From: Aminobacter ciceronei
GTDB lineage: Bacteria > Pseudomonadota > Alphaproteobacteria > Rhizobiales > Rhizobiaceae
Assembly (NCBI RefSeq): GCF_014138625.1
Contig: NZ_JACJHY010000014.1
Location: forward strand, 1 to 64,000
Direction of reading: 5' to 3'
DNA length: 64,000 bases
The position numbers and the translations under genes were made by a program. Under the pieces are notes generated by a model that worked only from the letters and a program-made list of their open reading frames with translations, did not search any database and was not told the origin of the DNA. This document shows positions 1-10,208 of this stretch, one piece after another. The number at the start of each line of letters is the position of its first letter. Position 1 is the stretch's first letter.

Positions 1-12
1 AACTGAAACTGA

Positions 13-49
13 AAGGGCTGGCCCCTGTGCAATACAGGACCCAGCCCTT
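13..49 (-). terminator. Hairpin downstream of pckA, candidate terminator
   Basis: A 9-bp perfect stem (13-21 with 41-49) encloses a second 5-bp stem (24-28 with 34-38). Read on the minus strand it lies about 90 nt beyond the pckA stop and is followed by a short T-rich run, so it could end pckA transcription. The T run is interrupted, so the call is tentative. The remaining bases up to 136 hold no gene I can support. Confidence 0.5.
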
Positions 50-136
50 AAATCTACCAGCTCAATGAACCGTCCAACTTTACGGGGTCAGTTCACTTGG
101 CCGGGCCTTTCGATGTTTGTTCAGCCGATGCGAGTG

Positions 137-1747
<1,611 letters not shown>

Positions 1748-2104
1748 TTAGTGAAGCCTCGTAGCCATGACGCTGTGTCCGGTCTGCGGGCCGGACGCCG
1801 CTGTCCCAACGGGACTGAGGCAGGCTGAAACAGAAAAGATCAGCGATATCAAATCATTAATCGATTTAAAAATTTTGAAATTTGTCTAAATCGTTTAAAA
1901 GGTGTGCAAGCAGTCGCCGGCCCACACAAGATCGGCAGTTTTTTGTTCGAGCTTTGGCGCCGCCGCCCCATATAAGGCAAGCACAAGGCATGGCGGTTGC
2001 GCTCCCCTCGAACGGAGGCTATGCCACATTTTGTACCTAATTTGTCCTGCACAAGCCCTGCTGTAAGCAGGAAGGGACACCCGCTCATGAGGGAGCCGCT
2101 GGAA
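1748..2104. promoter_or_regulatory. Divergent pckA / chvI control region
   Basis: This 357-bp gap lies between two divergent genes. Its centre (about 1845-1900) is unusually AT-rich for this genome and holds two related boxes: TTAATCGATTTAA at 1856-1868 and TAAATCGTTTAAA at 1887-1899. Each has the central CG typical of LacI-family operators, and CGATTTA (1862-1868) is inverted as TAAATCG (1887-1893). In Sinorhizobium pckA is controlled by the LacI-family protein PckR, so these are plausible operator sites; that assignment is inference. I could not pick a convincing -35/-10 pair for chvI. Confidence 0.45.
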
Positions 2105-2806
2105 ATGGCAACGATCGCGCTTGTCGACGACGACCGCAACATTTTGACATCGGTTTCGATCGCACTTGAGTCCGAGGGCTATCGCGTCGAGACCTATACG
2201 GATGGTGCGTCGGCGCTCGAAGGGCTGGCCGCGCGTCCGCCGAACCTTGCCATCCTCGACATCAAGATGCCGCGCATGGATGGTATGGAGCTGTTGCGCC
2301 GGCTGCGCCAGAAGACCGATCTGCCGGTGATCTTCCTGACCTCCAAGGATGACGAGATCGATGAGCTCTTCGGTCTGAAGATGGGCGCCGACGATTTCAT
2401 CCGCAAGCCGTTCTCGCAGCGCCTGCTGGTCGAGCGTGTCCGCGCCGTATTGCGCCGGGCAAGCGCCCGCGAGGCCGCGACCAAGGCGCCGACGCAGCAG
2501 GCTCGCTCGCTCGAGCGTGGCCAGCTGGTGATGGACCAGGAGCGCCACACCTGCACCTGGAAGGGCGAGCCGGTCGTACTCACCGTCACCGAATTCCTGA
2601 TCCTGCACTCGCTGGCGCAGCGCCCGGGCGTGGTCAAGAGCCGCGACGCCCTGATGGATTCGGCCTATGATGAGCAGGTCTATGTCGACGACCGCACCAT
2701 CGACAGCCACATCAAGCGCTTGCGCAAGAAGTTCAAGGCTGTCGACGACGACTTCGAGATGATCGAAACCCTCTACGGTGTCGGCTACAGATTCCGCGAA
2801 GCGTGA
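2105..2806 (+). CDS. chvI: Two-component response regulator ChvI
   Basis: OmpR/PhoB-family DNA-binding response regulator, partner of ChvG. The receiver domain (about 1-120) has the acidic pair DDD near residue 8, the phospho-acceptor Asp in [13 protein letters not shown] (about 52) and the conserved lysine in IRKPF. The C-terminal winged helix ends with [11 protein letters not shown]. The frame is open further upstream to 1997, but the product begins [12 protein letters not shown] like known ChvI proteins, so the ATG at 2105 (233 codons) is chosen; an in-frame ATG at 2087 is the alternative. In rhizobia and Agrobacterium this system controls envelope, exopolysaccharide and acid responses. 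chvG follows after 22 nt, so the two are surely one operon. Confidence 0.95.
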   Translation: MATIALVDDDRNILTSVSIALESEGYRVETYTDGASALEGLAARPPNLAILDIKMPRMDGMELLRRLRQKTDLPVIFLTSKDDEIDELFGLKMGADDFIRKPFSQRLLVERVRAVLRRASAREAATKAPTQQARSLERGQLVMDQERHTCTWKGEPVVLTVTEFLILHSLAQRPGVVKSRDALMDSAYDEQVYVDDRTIDSHIKRLRKKFKAVDDDFEMIETLYGVGYRFREA

Positions 2807-2828
2807 TATCGGCGAGGGCTGAGATCAC

Positions 2829-4595
2829 ATGGCGATGGACGCAGAGATCAGGAAGCCGGCGGCCGCCTCCAAGCGGCCGCGCGGGCGTTTGCTGTTTCTC
2901 GACCGGACCCGGATTCGCCTGAGCCGCCTGCTTGGCCATTATTTCTTCTCGAGCCTGACCCGCCGCATCCTGTTCCTCAACCTCGCCGGTCTGGCGGTGC
3001 TGGTGGCGGGCATCTTCTATCTCAACGCGTTCCGCGGCGCGCTGATCGAGGCACGCGTCGAAAGCCTGATGACGCAGGGCGGTATCATTGCCGGCGCCAT
3101 CGCTTCGTCGGCAACGGTCGAAACCGATGCCATCAGGATCGATCCGGAAAAGCTGCTCGAGCTGCAGGCCGGCGAAAGCCTTGGTCCCGGCACCGACCAG
3201 CTCGACAGCCTCGATTTCCCGATCAATCCGGAGCGTGTCGCGCCGCTGCTGCGGCGGGTCATCTCGCCGACCCGCACCCGCGCCCGCATCTACGACCGCG
3301 ACGCCAACCTTTTGCTCGACTCGCGCCACCAGATCCTGCGCTACGACCTGCCGCCGGTGGAGGAAGAAGAGCCGACGCTGATCGAGCGGGCGCAGAAATT
3401 CATCTTCGACTTCTTCGTCGACAGCTCCCTGCCGGTCTACAAGGAGCAGCCGGGCGGCAATGGCGCTGCCTTCCCGGAAGTCGTCCAGGCTCTGACCGGC
3501 GGCCCCGCGACCATCGTGCGCGTCAGCGAGCAGGGCGAGCAGATCGTCTCCGTCGCCGTTCCGATCCAGCGTTTCCGCGCCGTGCTCGGCGTGTTGATGC
3601 TGTCGACCGAAGGCGGCGACATCGACAAGATCGTGGCGGCCGAGCAAAAGGCGATTCTGCGCGTCTTCGGTGTCGCGGCACTGGTCACCGCCATCCTTTC
3701 GATGGTTCTGGCCTCGACGATCGCCACGCCTCTGCGCCGCCTCTCGGCTGCAGCCAATCGCGTCAGGCGCGGTAGCAAGAACCGCGACGAGATTCCCGAT
3801 TTCTCGGATCGCCAGGACGAGATCGGCAACCTGTCGGTCGCCGTGCGCGACATGACCAACGCGCTCTACAACCGTATCGAAGCGATCGAGAGCTTTGCTG
3901 CCGACGTCAGCCACGAGCTCAAGAACCCGCTGACCTCGCTGCGCAGCGCCGTCGAGACCTTGCCGCTGGCCAAGAATGAAAGTTCGCGGGCGCGCCTGAT
4001 GGAGGTCATCCAGCACGACGTGCGCCGGCTCGACCGGCTGATCACCGACATTTCCGACGCTTCACGCCTCGATGCCGAACTGGCCCGCGAGGACGCCAGC
4101 AGGGTCGATCTCAAGAAGTTCATCGGCGACCTGGTCTCGGTGTCGCGTGAGAGCGGCCGCCACAAGAAGCCGGTCGAGATCGAATTCACCCCTGCCAAGT
4201 TGCCGGCCGGCGTGAAGAACTACAATGTCGCCGGCCACGATCTGCGCATCGGCCAGGTCATCACCAACCTGATCGAGAATGCCCGCTCCTTCGTGCCCGA
4301 CGAGCATGGCCACATCGCCATTTCGCTTGCACGCGTCGGCAAGTTCAACGTCATCACCGTCGAGGACAACGGTCCCGGCATCCGCGCCGAAAACATCGAC
4401 CGCATCTTCGAGCGCTTCTACACCGACCGGCCCGCCAGCGAAGCCTTCGGCCAGAACTCCGGCCTCGGCCTCTCGATCAGCCGCCAGATCGTCGAAGCCC
4501 ATGGCGGCACGCTGACGGCCGAGAACATCACCGGCACCAAGCCGGGCGAACTCAAGGGTGCGCGTTTCATTGTCGCCTTCCCGGCCGAAAGCTGA
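2829..4595 (+). CDS. chvG: Sensor histidine kinase ChvG (ExoS)
   Basis: Inner-membrane sensor kinase that phosphorylates ChvI. The 588 residues show a cytoplasmic N-terminus, TM1 at about 47-66, a large periplasmic sensor domain to about 275, TM2 at about 276-299, a HAMP linker, and the H-box FAADVSHELKNPLTS with the phospho-acceptor His at about 362. The ATPase domain has the N-box NLIENA (480-485), DNGPGI (513-518) and GLGLSI (545-550). All catalytic motifs are intact. The periplasmic domain is the ChvG/ExoS type, which in rhizobia is held inactive by ExoR. The gene sits between chvI and hprK with very short gaps, suggesting one transcript joining the envelope regulator with the regulatory PTS. 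Confidence 0.95.
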   Translation: MAMDAEIRKPAAASKRPRGRLLFLDRTRIRLSRLLGHYFFSSLTRRILFLNLAGLAVLVAGIFYLNAFRGALIEARVESLMTQGGIIAGAIASSATVETDAIRIDPEKLLELQAGESLGPGTDQLDSLDFPINPERVAPLLRRVISPTRTRARIYDRDANLLLDSRHQILRYDLPPVEEEEPTLIERAQKFIFDFFVDSSLPVYKEQPGGNGAAFPEVVQALTGGPATIVRVSEQGEQIVSVAVPIQRFRAVLGVLMLSTEGGDIDKIVAAEQKAILRVFGVAALVTAILSMVLASTIATPLRRLSAAANRVRRGSKNRDEIPDFSDRQDEIGNLSVAVRDMTNALYNRIEAIESFAADVSHELKNPLTSLRSAVETLPLAKNESSRARLMEVIQHDVRRLDRLITDISDASRLDAELAREDASRVDLKKFIGDLVSVSRESGRHKKPVEIEFTPAKLPAGVKNYNVAGHDLRIGQVITNLIENARSFVPDEHGHIAISLARVGKFNVITVEDNGPGIRAENIDRIFERFYTDRPASEAFGQNSGLGLSISRQIVEAHGGTLTAENITGTKPGELKGARFIVAFPAES

Positions 4596-4598
4596 TCC

Positions 4599-5045
4599 GT
4601 GGCGCCGACCAACATGCATGCGACGGCGATAGTACTCGGAGATCGCGGCGTGCTGATCGCCGGACCGCCGGGCTCAGGCAAATCGTCACTCGCTCTTGCG
4701 CTTGTCGAAAAATTTCGCGCCGGCAACCGTTTTGCCCGGCTGGTATCCGACGATCAGGTTTTCCTGTCGGCCCATCAGGGTCGGCTCGTCTGCCATGCGC
4801 CGTCAACGATCGCCGGTCTCGTTGAAGTCAGAGGCGGCGGCCCAATCCCCGTCGAACATGAGGCCGCGACAACGGTCGACCTGCTTGTCAGGCTGGTTCC
4901 GGCCGGCGCGGTGGAGCGGCTGCCCGAGGACGCAAGTGAGCTTCTCCTGGGTTGCAAAGTGCCAAGATTGATGCTCGCGGAGCGCGAAATCGCAGTGGCC
5001 ACACCCGCGCTGCTGGCGCTGCTCGGCGCCCGGTTTCCAGCCTGA
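4599..5045 (+). CDS. hprK: HPr kinase/phosphorylase, short alphaproteobacterial form
   Basis: Phosphorylates HPr on its regulatory serine and reverses the reaction. Only the C-terminal catalytic domain is present: 148 residues against roughly 310 in Firmicutes, which is normal for rhizobial HprK. The P-loop GPPGSGKSS lies at residues 22-30, and the family signature appears as VEVRGGGPI, in place of the usual EIRGxG. The start is GTG at 4599, three bases after the chvG stop; an in-frame ATG at 4614 is an equally possible start. The downstream EIIA and HPr genes supply its target. In alphaproteobacteria this set acts in regulation, not sugar uptake. Confidence 0.9.
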   Translation: MAPTNMHATAIVLGDRGVLIAGPPGSGKSSLALALVEKFRAGNRFARLVSDDQVFLSAHQGRLVCHAPSTIAGLVEVRGGGPIPVEHEAATTVDLLVRLVPAGAVERLPEDASELLLGCKVPRLMLAEREIAVATPALLALLGARFPA

Positions 5046-5204
5046 GGCTGCCCAACATTTTTGCTGCATTGCGTCAAAATGGCAGGTCTTGCCGTAAATT
5101 GGGGCTTGTAAACGCCCTCGCCGTCGACAAGATAGCGCTCCCGCCCCCAAGGCGGCAAAAATACTGCGCGGCTGTGAAAGGGCCATGACGGGAGCCATGA
5201 CAGA

Positions 5205-5606
5205 ATGATCGGACTCGTGCTTGTGACGCACGGTCAACTGGCTGAGGAGTTCCGCCATGCCGTGGAACACGTCGTCGGACCGCAGGAGAATTTCGAGACC
5301 GTCTCAATCGGCGCCGACGATGATATGGCGCAGCGCCGCAGCGACATCATCAACGCCGTTGCCCGCGCCGACACCGGTGCCGGCGTCGTCGTCCTGACCG
5401 ACATGTTCGGGGGCACGCCGTCGAATCTCGCCATCTCGGTGATGGAGGCCGGCCGTGTCGAGGTCATCGCCGGCATGAACCTGCCAATGCTGATCAAGCT
5501 GACCAGCGTGCGCAAGGCCGACAACATGTCCGGCGCGCTCGACGAAGCGCAGGCGGCAGGACGCAAATACATCAACGTTGCAAGCCAGGTGCTGAGCGGC
5601 AAATGA
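5205..5606 (+). CDS. PTS EIIA component, mannose family (regulatory)
   Basis: A 133-residue EIIA-Man domain protein that accepts phosphate from HPr. The N-terminus MIGLVLVTHG carries the active-site His9, and the TDMFGGTPSN motif of the family follows at about 67-76. There are no EIIB, EIIC or EIID genes nearby, so it cannot form a sugar permease here and is most likely the regulatory EIIA of the alphaproteobacterial PTS-Ntr. The gap to hprK (5046-5204) is 159 bp and may hold its own promoter; I see no clear terminator there. Its stop overlaps the HPr start by 4 nt. Confidence 0.92.
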   Translation: MIGLVLVTHGQLAEEFRHAVEHVVGPQENFETVSIGADDDMAQRRSDIINAVARADTGAGVVVLTDMFGGTPSNLAISVMEAGRVEVIAGMNLPMLIKLTSVRKADNMSGALDEAQAAGRKYINVASQVLSGK

Positions 5607-5905
5607 GCGGCATGCCCTACTCGCCCGAGAAGGGCCACGTCGTCCGCGACCTCGCCATCGTCAACCAGAGAGGCCTGCATGCGCGCGCTTCGGCGAAGTT
5701 CGTGCAGATCGCCGGCGAGTTCGAAGCCTCGATCAGCGTCGAGAAGGACGGCATTTCCGTTGGCGGCACCTCGATCATGGGCCTGATGATGCTGGCCGCC
5801 AGTCCCGGCTGCACGATCCGGGTGACCGCAAGCGGCCCCGAGGCCGACCAGGCGATGGAAGCGCTTGCGACACTCGTTGCCGCGCGTTTTGGCGAGGAGT
5901 GCTGA
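5603..5905 (+). CDS. ptsH: Phosphocarrier protein HPr
   Basis: A 100-residue HPr with a slightly long N-terminus. The active-site histidine is His26 in QRGLHARASAK. The HprK-target serine is Ser57 in GGTSIMGLMM; the 31-residue spacing from the histidine equals the classic His15/Ser46 spacing. Both phosphorylation sites are therefore present, consistent with control by the nearby HprK. The start codon overlaps the EIIA stop (ATGA), indicating translational coupling. The enzyme I partner (PtsP) is not in this window. Confidence 0.95.
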   Translation: MSGMPYSPEKGHVVRDLAIVNQRGLHARASAKFVQIAGEFEASISVEKDGISVGGTSIMGLMMLAASPGCTIRVTASGPEADQAMEALATLVAARFGEEC

Positions 5906-5937
5906 TCGCCGGGTTATCTGCCCAGTGACATGCACGA

Positions 5938-5953
5938 ATAAAGATTTCTTTAT
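5938..5953. promoter_or_regulatory. Palindromic operator candidate upstream of ahcY
   Basis: ATAAAGATTTCTTTAT is a perfect 7-2-7 palindrome 104 nt before the ahcY start. AT-rich palindromes of this form are, as I recall, predicted upstream of SAM-cycle genes in alphaproteobacteria and attributed to ArsR-family regulators (SahR type). That link is from memory; the palindrome itself is certain. Confidence 0.5.
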
Positions 5954-5970
5954 GTCCCATTGTCGATGAC

Positions 5971-5992
5971 GGCCTGATCTGGTAGTCAGGCC
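5971..5992 (+). other. Hairpin between ptsH and ahcY
   Basis: A perfect 7-bp stem (GGCCTGA, 5971-5977, with TCAGGCC, 5986-5992) and an 8-nt loop, followed by a weak T-rich stretch. It could be a weak terminator of the PTS operon or part of the ahcY 5' leader. I do not recognise a known SAM or SAH riboswitch fold. Confidence 0.35.
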
Positions 5993-6057
5993 GATCTTTC
6001 GCGCGCCCTCTCAAGCCTCCCGCTTCGGCGCGCAGCAAACAGGAATCGGAGCAAGCC

Positions 6058-7458
6058 ATGACGGGTAGCAAGGATTATCTGGTCGCCGACATTTCGCTCG
6101 CCGGCTGGGGTCGCAAGGAAATCGAGATCGCCGAAACCGAAATGCCGGGCCTGATGGCCTGCCGCGAGGAGTTCGGTGAAGCACAGCCGCTCAAGGGCGC
6201 ACGCATTTCCGGCTCGCTGCACATGACCATCCAGACCGCGGTGCTGATCGAGACGCTGAAGGCTCTCGGCGCCGACATCCGCTGGGCCTCGTGCAACATC
6301 TTTTCGACGCAGGACCACGCCGCTGCGGCGATCGCCGAATCTGGTATCCCGGTCTTCGCAGTCAAGGGCGAGACGCTCGAGGAATACTGGCAGTACACCG
6401 ACCAGATCTTCCAGTGGACCGATGGCGGCGCCACCAACATGATCCTCGATGATGGCGGCGACGCCACCATGTACATCCTGATCGGCGCTCGCGCTGAAGC
6501 AGGCGAAAACGTGCTGTCCAATCCGGGCAGCGAAGAGGAAGAAATCCTTTTCGCCCAAATCAAGAAGCGCATGGCCGAGACGCCGGGCTTCTTCGCCAAG
6601 CACAAGGCTGCGATCCGCGGCGTCACCGAAGAGACCACGACCGGCGTCAATCGTCTCTACCAGCTGCAGAAGAAGGGCCTACTGCCCTTCCCGGCGATCA
6701 ACGTCAACGACTCGGTCACCAAGTCGAAGTTCGACAACAAGTATGGCTGCAAGGAATCGCTGGTCGACGGCATCCGCCGCGGTACCGACGTCATGATGGC
6801 CGGCAAGGTCGCCGTCGTCTGCGGCTACGGCGACGTCGGCAAGGGTTCGGCCGCCTCGCTCCAGGGCGCCGGCGCCCGCGTCAAGGTCACGGAAGTCGAT
6901 CCGATCTGCGCGCTGCAGGCGGCGATGGACGGCTTTGAAGTCGTAACCCTCGAGGATGCCGCTCCGACCGCCGACATCGTCATCACCACGACCGGCAACA
7001 AGGACGTCATCACCCTCGATCACATGCGCCTGATGAAGGACATGGTCATCGTCGGCAACATCGGCCACTTCGACAACGAGATCCAGGTTGCCGCGCTGCG
7101 CAATCTGAAGTGGACCAACGTCAAGCCGCAGGTCGACATGATCACCTTCCCGGGGGGCAAGCGCATGATCCTTTTGTCGGAAGGCCGTCTGCTCAACCTC
7201 GGCAACGCCACCGGCCATCCGAGCTTCGTCATGTCGGCGTCGTTCACCAACCAGACGCTGGCCCAGATCGAGCTCTGGACCAAGCCCGGCCAGTACAAGA
7301 ACGAAGTCTATGTCCTGCCCAAGCATCTCGACGAGAAGGTCGCGCGCCTGCATCTCGACAAGCTCGGCGCCAAGCTGACCACGCTGAGCGATGAGCAGGC
7401 TACCTATATCGGCGTCACGCCAAAGGGTCCGTTCAAGCCGGAACACTACCGCTATTAA
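6058..7458 (+). CDS. ahcY: Adenosylhomocysteinase
   Basis: Hydrolyses S-adenosylhomocysteine to adenosine and homocysteine, clearing the product of SAM-dependent methylation; cytosolic NAD-containing homotetramer. The 466-residue length is typical of the alphaproteobacterial form. Visible motifs include [11 protein letters not shown] (217-227), containing the catalytic lysine region, the Rossmann NAD motif [10 protein letters not shown] (256-265) and the conserved C-terminal KPEHYRY. A strong Shine-Dalgarno, GGAG, precedes the ATG. It is probably transcribed alone, since a strong terminator follows and a candidate operator precedes it. Confidence 0.98.
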   Translation: MTGSKDYLVADISLAGWGRKEIEIAETEMPGLMACREEFGEAQPLKGARISGSLHMTIQTAVLIETLKALGADIRWASCNIFSTQDHAAAAIAESGIPVFAVKGETLEEYWQYTDQIFQWTDGGATNMILDDGGDATMYILIGARAEAGENVLSNPGSEEEEILFAQIKKRMAETPGFFAKHKAAIRGVTEETTTGVNRLYQLQKKGLLPFPAINVNDSVTKSKFDNKYGCKESLVDGIRRGTDVMMAGKVAVVCGYGDVGKGSAASLQGAGARVKVTEVDPICALQAAMDGFEVVTLEDAAPTADIVITTTGNKDVITLDHMRLMKDMVIVGNIGHFDNEIQVAALRNLKWTNVKPQVDMITFPGGKRMILLSEGRLLNLGNATGHPSFVMSASFTNQTLAQIELWTKPGQYKNEVYVLPKHLDEKVARLHLDKLGAKLTTLSDEQATYIGVTPKGPFKPEHYRY

Positions 7459-7489
7459 CCATAGCGAAAATACCTACTAGATATTGAAG

Positions 7490-7522
7490 CCGGGCGATTG
7501 ACTTTCGCCCGGTTTCTTTTTT
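7490..7522 (+). terminator. Rho-independent terminator of ahcY
   Basis: An 8-bp GC-rich stem (CCGGGCGA 7490-7497, TCGCCCGG 7505-7512) with a 7-nt loop is followed directly by TTTCTTTTTT. It sits 31 nt after the ahcY stop. The rest of the gap to 7653 should contain the divL promoter, but no hexamers stand out. Confidence 0.9.
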
Positions 7523-7653
7523 GGGGGCTCGCCTGCTTCACGTCGATTCGCCTAAGCGGTATGGTGACATGATTCGTCACGCGCCCATTCTTGGCGGGAA
7601 TTTCGGGCACTACGGGGCGGTCTTGCAGTCGGGCGGCACAGAGGAAACAAGAC

Positions 7654-10203
7654 ATGCCGGGGGAATACCCGCTTCCAGCGGGACAGGCCGTCTCCGGCGG
7701 CCACGAGGATTCGCAGAACGCGACCGCAGGCCGCTCCTGGCATGCCTTGCGGCGTGTGGGCGGTTGGGCGGCGAGCGCGGCCCTTGCCACGACTGCGATT
7801 TGCACGCCTCTCGGCTTCGCCCACGCCCAGCAGGCATCGATTGCCGGCCTGCCCGTGAGCACCGTAGAAGTCATCCAGCTTGCGATGTTCGTCGGCGTGA
7901 TGGGCGCTGCCTTGATCTCGGCAATCGCGCTGATCCGCGAGAAGGGCCGCATCAGCGCCGAGAATGTCGAGCTGCGCGGCCGCGTTGCCGATCTCAATGC
8001 CTCGCTGCAGCGCTCCGAGGCCCTGCTCAATTTGCGCGACCAGCGCGTCATCGTCTGGGCCAACGAGAACAAGAAGCCCGAACTCGTCGGTTCGCTGCCG
8101 ATCGAGACAGGGGCCCCGGATGATCGTGCCGCCTTCCTTGGCTTTGGCCGCTGGCTGATGCCGCGTTCGGCCGCAGCGCTCGAAAACGCCATCGCTGCCT
8201 TGCGCGACAAGGGCACGGCCTTCGAACTGATTGCCGAAACCCACGCCAATGCTGCGCTCGAGGTCCATGGCCGCAAGAGCGGTGCCCATGTCATCGTCCG
8301 CTTTGTCTCGATTTCCGAAGCGCAGCGCGGGCAGGCGCGGTTGAAGCTCGAAAACCAGCGCCTGAGCGCCGAATACGAGACGCTGATCGGCCTGCTGGAC
8401 GCAATCGACATGCCGTTCTGGATGCGCGATGCCGACGGCCGCCTTAAATGGGTCAACAAGGCCTTCGCCAAGGCCGTCGAGGCGGTGGATTCGTCCGCCG
8501 CCATTCGTGACGGCAAGGAATTTCTCGGCACCCAGGCGCGCGAGGCGATCGTCCAGCAGCACCAGACGCAGCCGCTGTTCCAGCAGACACTGTCGACCGT
8601 CATCGATGGCGACCGCAAGATGTTTGCCGTCACCGATCTGGTCGGCAAGGAAGGCTCGGCCGGCATCGCCGCCGACATGAGCGCCGCCGACGCCATCCGC
8701 GAGGAATACAGCCTGGTCGTGCGCAGCCATGCCGATACGCTCGACCAGGTTGCCACCGCCGTCGCCACCTTCGACGCCGGGCAGAAGCTGCGCTTCTACA
8801 ACAACGCCTTCCAGAAGCTCTGGGATCTCGACGCCGGCTACATTTCGAGCGCGCCCGACAATGCGCTGCTGCTCGACCGCCTGCGCAGCGAACGCAAGCT
8901 GCCCGAGCAGCAGGAATGGCGCCGCTGGAAGGAGAACCTGCTGTCGGCCTATCGCGCCGTCGATCCGCAGGAGCACCTCTGGCACCTGCCCGACGGCCGC
9001 ACCATCCGCGTCGTCGCCAATCCGCAGCCCAAGGGCGGCGTCACCTGGGTGTTCGAGAACCTGACCGAGCGGATCGATCTCGAAAGCCGCTACACCACAG
9101 CCGTGCGTGTGCAGGGCGAAACCCTCGACAATCTGGCCGAAGGCGTCGTCGTCTTTGGCCCAGATGGCCGTATCCGCCTGTTCAATCCGGCCTTCGGCCA
9201 GCTCTGGGGCGTCTCGCCCGAGGTGCTGCGGCAGAACACGCACATCTCGGCCATCCGCGCCGAATGCGACACGCGTGCCGACAACAGCCCGTGGGGCGAT
9301 TTCGTCTCCGCCGTCACCGGCTTTGACGAACGCAGCGACCGCCATGGCCAGACCGAGCTCAAGAACGGCTCGGTGCTGCAGCATGCCGTCATCCACCTGC
9401 CCAACGGCCAGGTGATGCTGACCTTCGTCGACGTCACCGACAGCGTCAATGTCGAGCGCGCGCTGAAGGACAAGAACGAGGCGCTGCAGCGCGCCGACCA
9501 GATCAAGAACGAGTTCGTCCAGCACGTCTCCTACGAGCTGCGTTCGCCGCTCACCAACATCATCGGCTTCACCGAGCTGTTGTCGCTGCCCGGCACCGGA
9601 CCGCTGTCGCCGCGCCAGCGCGAATATGTCGAGCATATCGGCTCGTCGTCGGGCGTGCTGTTGACCATCGTCAACGACATCCTCGACCTCGCTACCGTCG
9701 ACGCCGGCATCATGCAGCTCGATATCTCCGAAGTGCATGTCCATCGCGCCATCGAGGCTGCTGCCGAGCTCGTCGCCGACCGGCTGGAAGAGCACTCGAT
9801 CAAGCTTGCCATCGAGATCAAGGGCGCGCCGAAGAGCTTCAACGGCGACGAGACCCGCGTCCGCCAGATCCTCTACAACCTGCTCTCGAACGCGGTGAAC
9901 TACGCGCCGGCTGCCAGCACCATCACGCTCGCTTGCCGCCAGCGCGCCGAAGGCGTCGAATTTTCGGTCCATGACGACGGCCCGGGTGTGCCGCCCGAGG
10001 TGCTCGACACCATGTTCCAGCGCTTCGAATCCCGCGTCAACGGCGGCCGGAAGCGCGGCGCCGGCCTTGGCCTGTCGATCGTCAAGAGCTTCGTTGAGCT
10101 GCATGGCGGCACCGTCCGGATCGACAGCGGCAAAGATCTTGGCACGACCGTCATCTGCCTGTTCCCAGACATGCCCGCCGGCGTCCGGGTCGCGGCGGAG
10201 TAG
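7654..10203 (+). CDS. divL: DivL-type PAS sensor kinase with tyrosine in the H-box
   Basis: Large membrane-anchored kinase-like protein, 849 codons from the ATG at 7654, which has a good Shine-Dalgarno (AGGAAA at 7642); an earlier TTG at 7591 in frame is less likely. Two hydrophobic segments lie near the N-terminus (a signal-like stretch ending FAHA, then a TM of about 20 residues), followed by a coiled coil and several PAS-like regions. In the dimerisation domain the H-box reads HVSYELRSPLTN, so the phospho-acceptor position is Tyr (about residue 627), as in Caulobacter DivL. The ATPase domain is complete (NLLSNA, DDGPGVP, GLGLSI). In Caulobacter DivL works with CckA and DivK to control CtrA. 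The neighbours ahcY and tsaE match the rhizobial locus. Confidence 0.88.
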   Translation: MPGEYPLPAGQAVSGGHEDSQNATAGRSWHALRRVGGWAASAALATTAICTPLGFAHAQQASIAGLPVSTVEVIQLAMFVGVMGAALISAIALIREKGRISAENVELRGRVADLNASLQRSEALLNLRDQRVIVWANENKKPELVGSLPIETGAPDDRAAFLGFGRWLMPRSAAALENAIAALRDKGTAFELIAETHANAALEVHGRKSGAHVIVRFVSISEAQRGQARLKLENQRLSAEYETLIGLLDAIDMPFWMRDADGRLKWVNKAFAKAVEAVDSSAAIRDGKEFLGTQAREAIVQQHQTQPLFQQTLSTVIDGDRKMFAVTDLVGKEGSAGIAADMSAADAIREEYSLVVRSHADTLDQVATAVATFDAGQKLRFYNNAFQKLWDLDAGYISSAPDNALLLDRLRSERKLPEQQEWRRWKENLLSAYRAVDPQEHLWHLPDGRTIRVVANPQPKGGVTWVFENLTERIDLESRYTTAVRVQGETLDNLAEGVVVFGPDGRIRLFNPAFGQLWGVSPEVLRQNTHISAIRAECDTRADNSPWGDFVSAVTGFDERSDRHGQTELKNGSVLQHAVIHLPNGQVMLTFVDVTDSVNVERALKDKNEALQRADQIKNEFVQHVSYELRSPLTNIIGFTELLSLPGTGPLSPRQREYVEHIGSSSGVLLTIVNDILDLATVDAGIMQLDISEVHVHRAIEAAAELVADRLEEHSIKLAIEIKGAPKSFNGDETRVRQILYNLLSNAVNYAPAASTITLACRQRAEGVEFSVHDDGPGVPPEVLDTMFQRFESRVNGGRKRGAGLGLSIVKSFVELHGGTVRIDSGKDLGTTVICLFPDMPAGVRVAAE

Positions 10204-10208
10204 CAGGT

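Noticed and set aside
5906-6057. SAM or SAH riboswitch before ahcY
   Set aside because: There is a short hairpin and a palindrome, but I could not match the conserved core of SAH, SAM-II or SAM-V classes.
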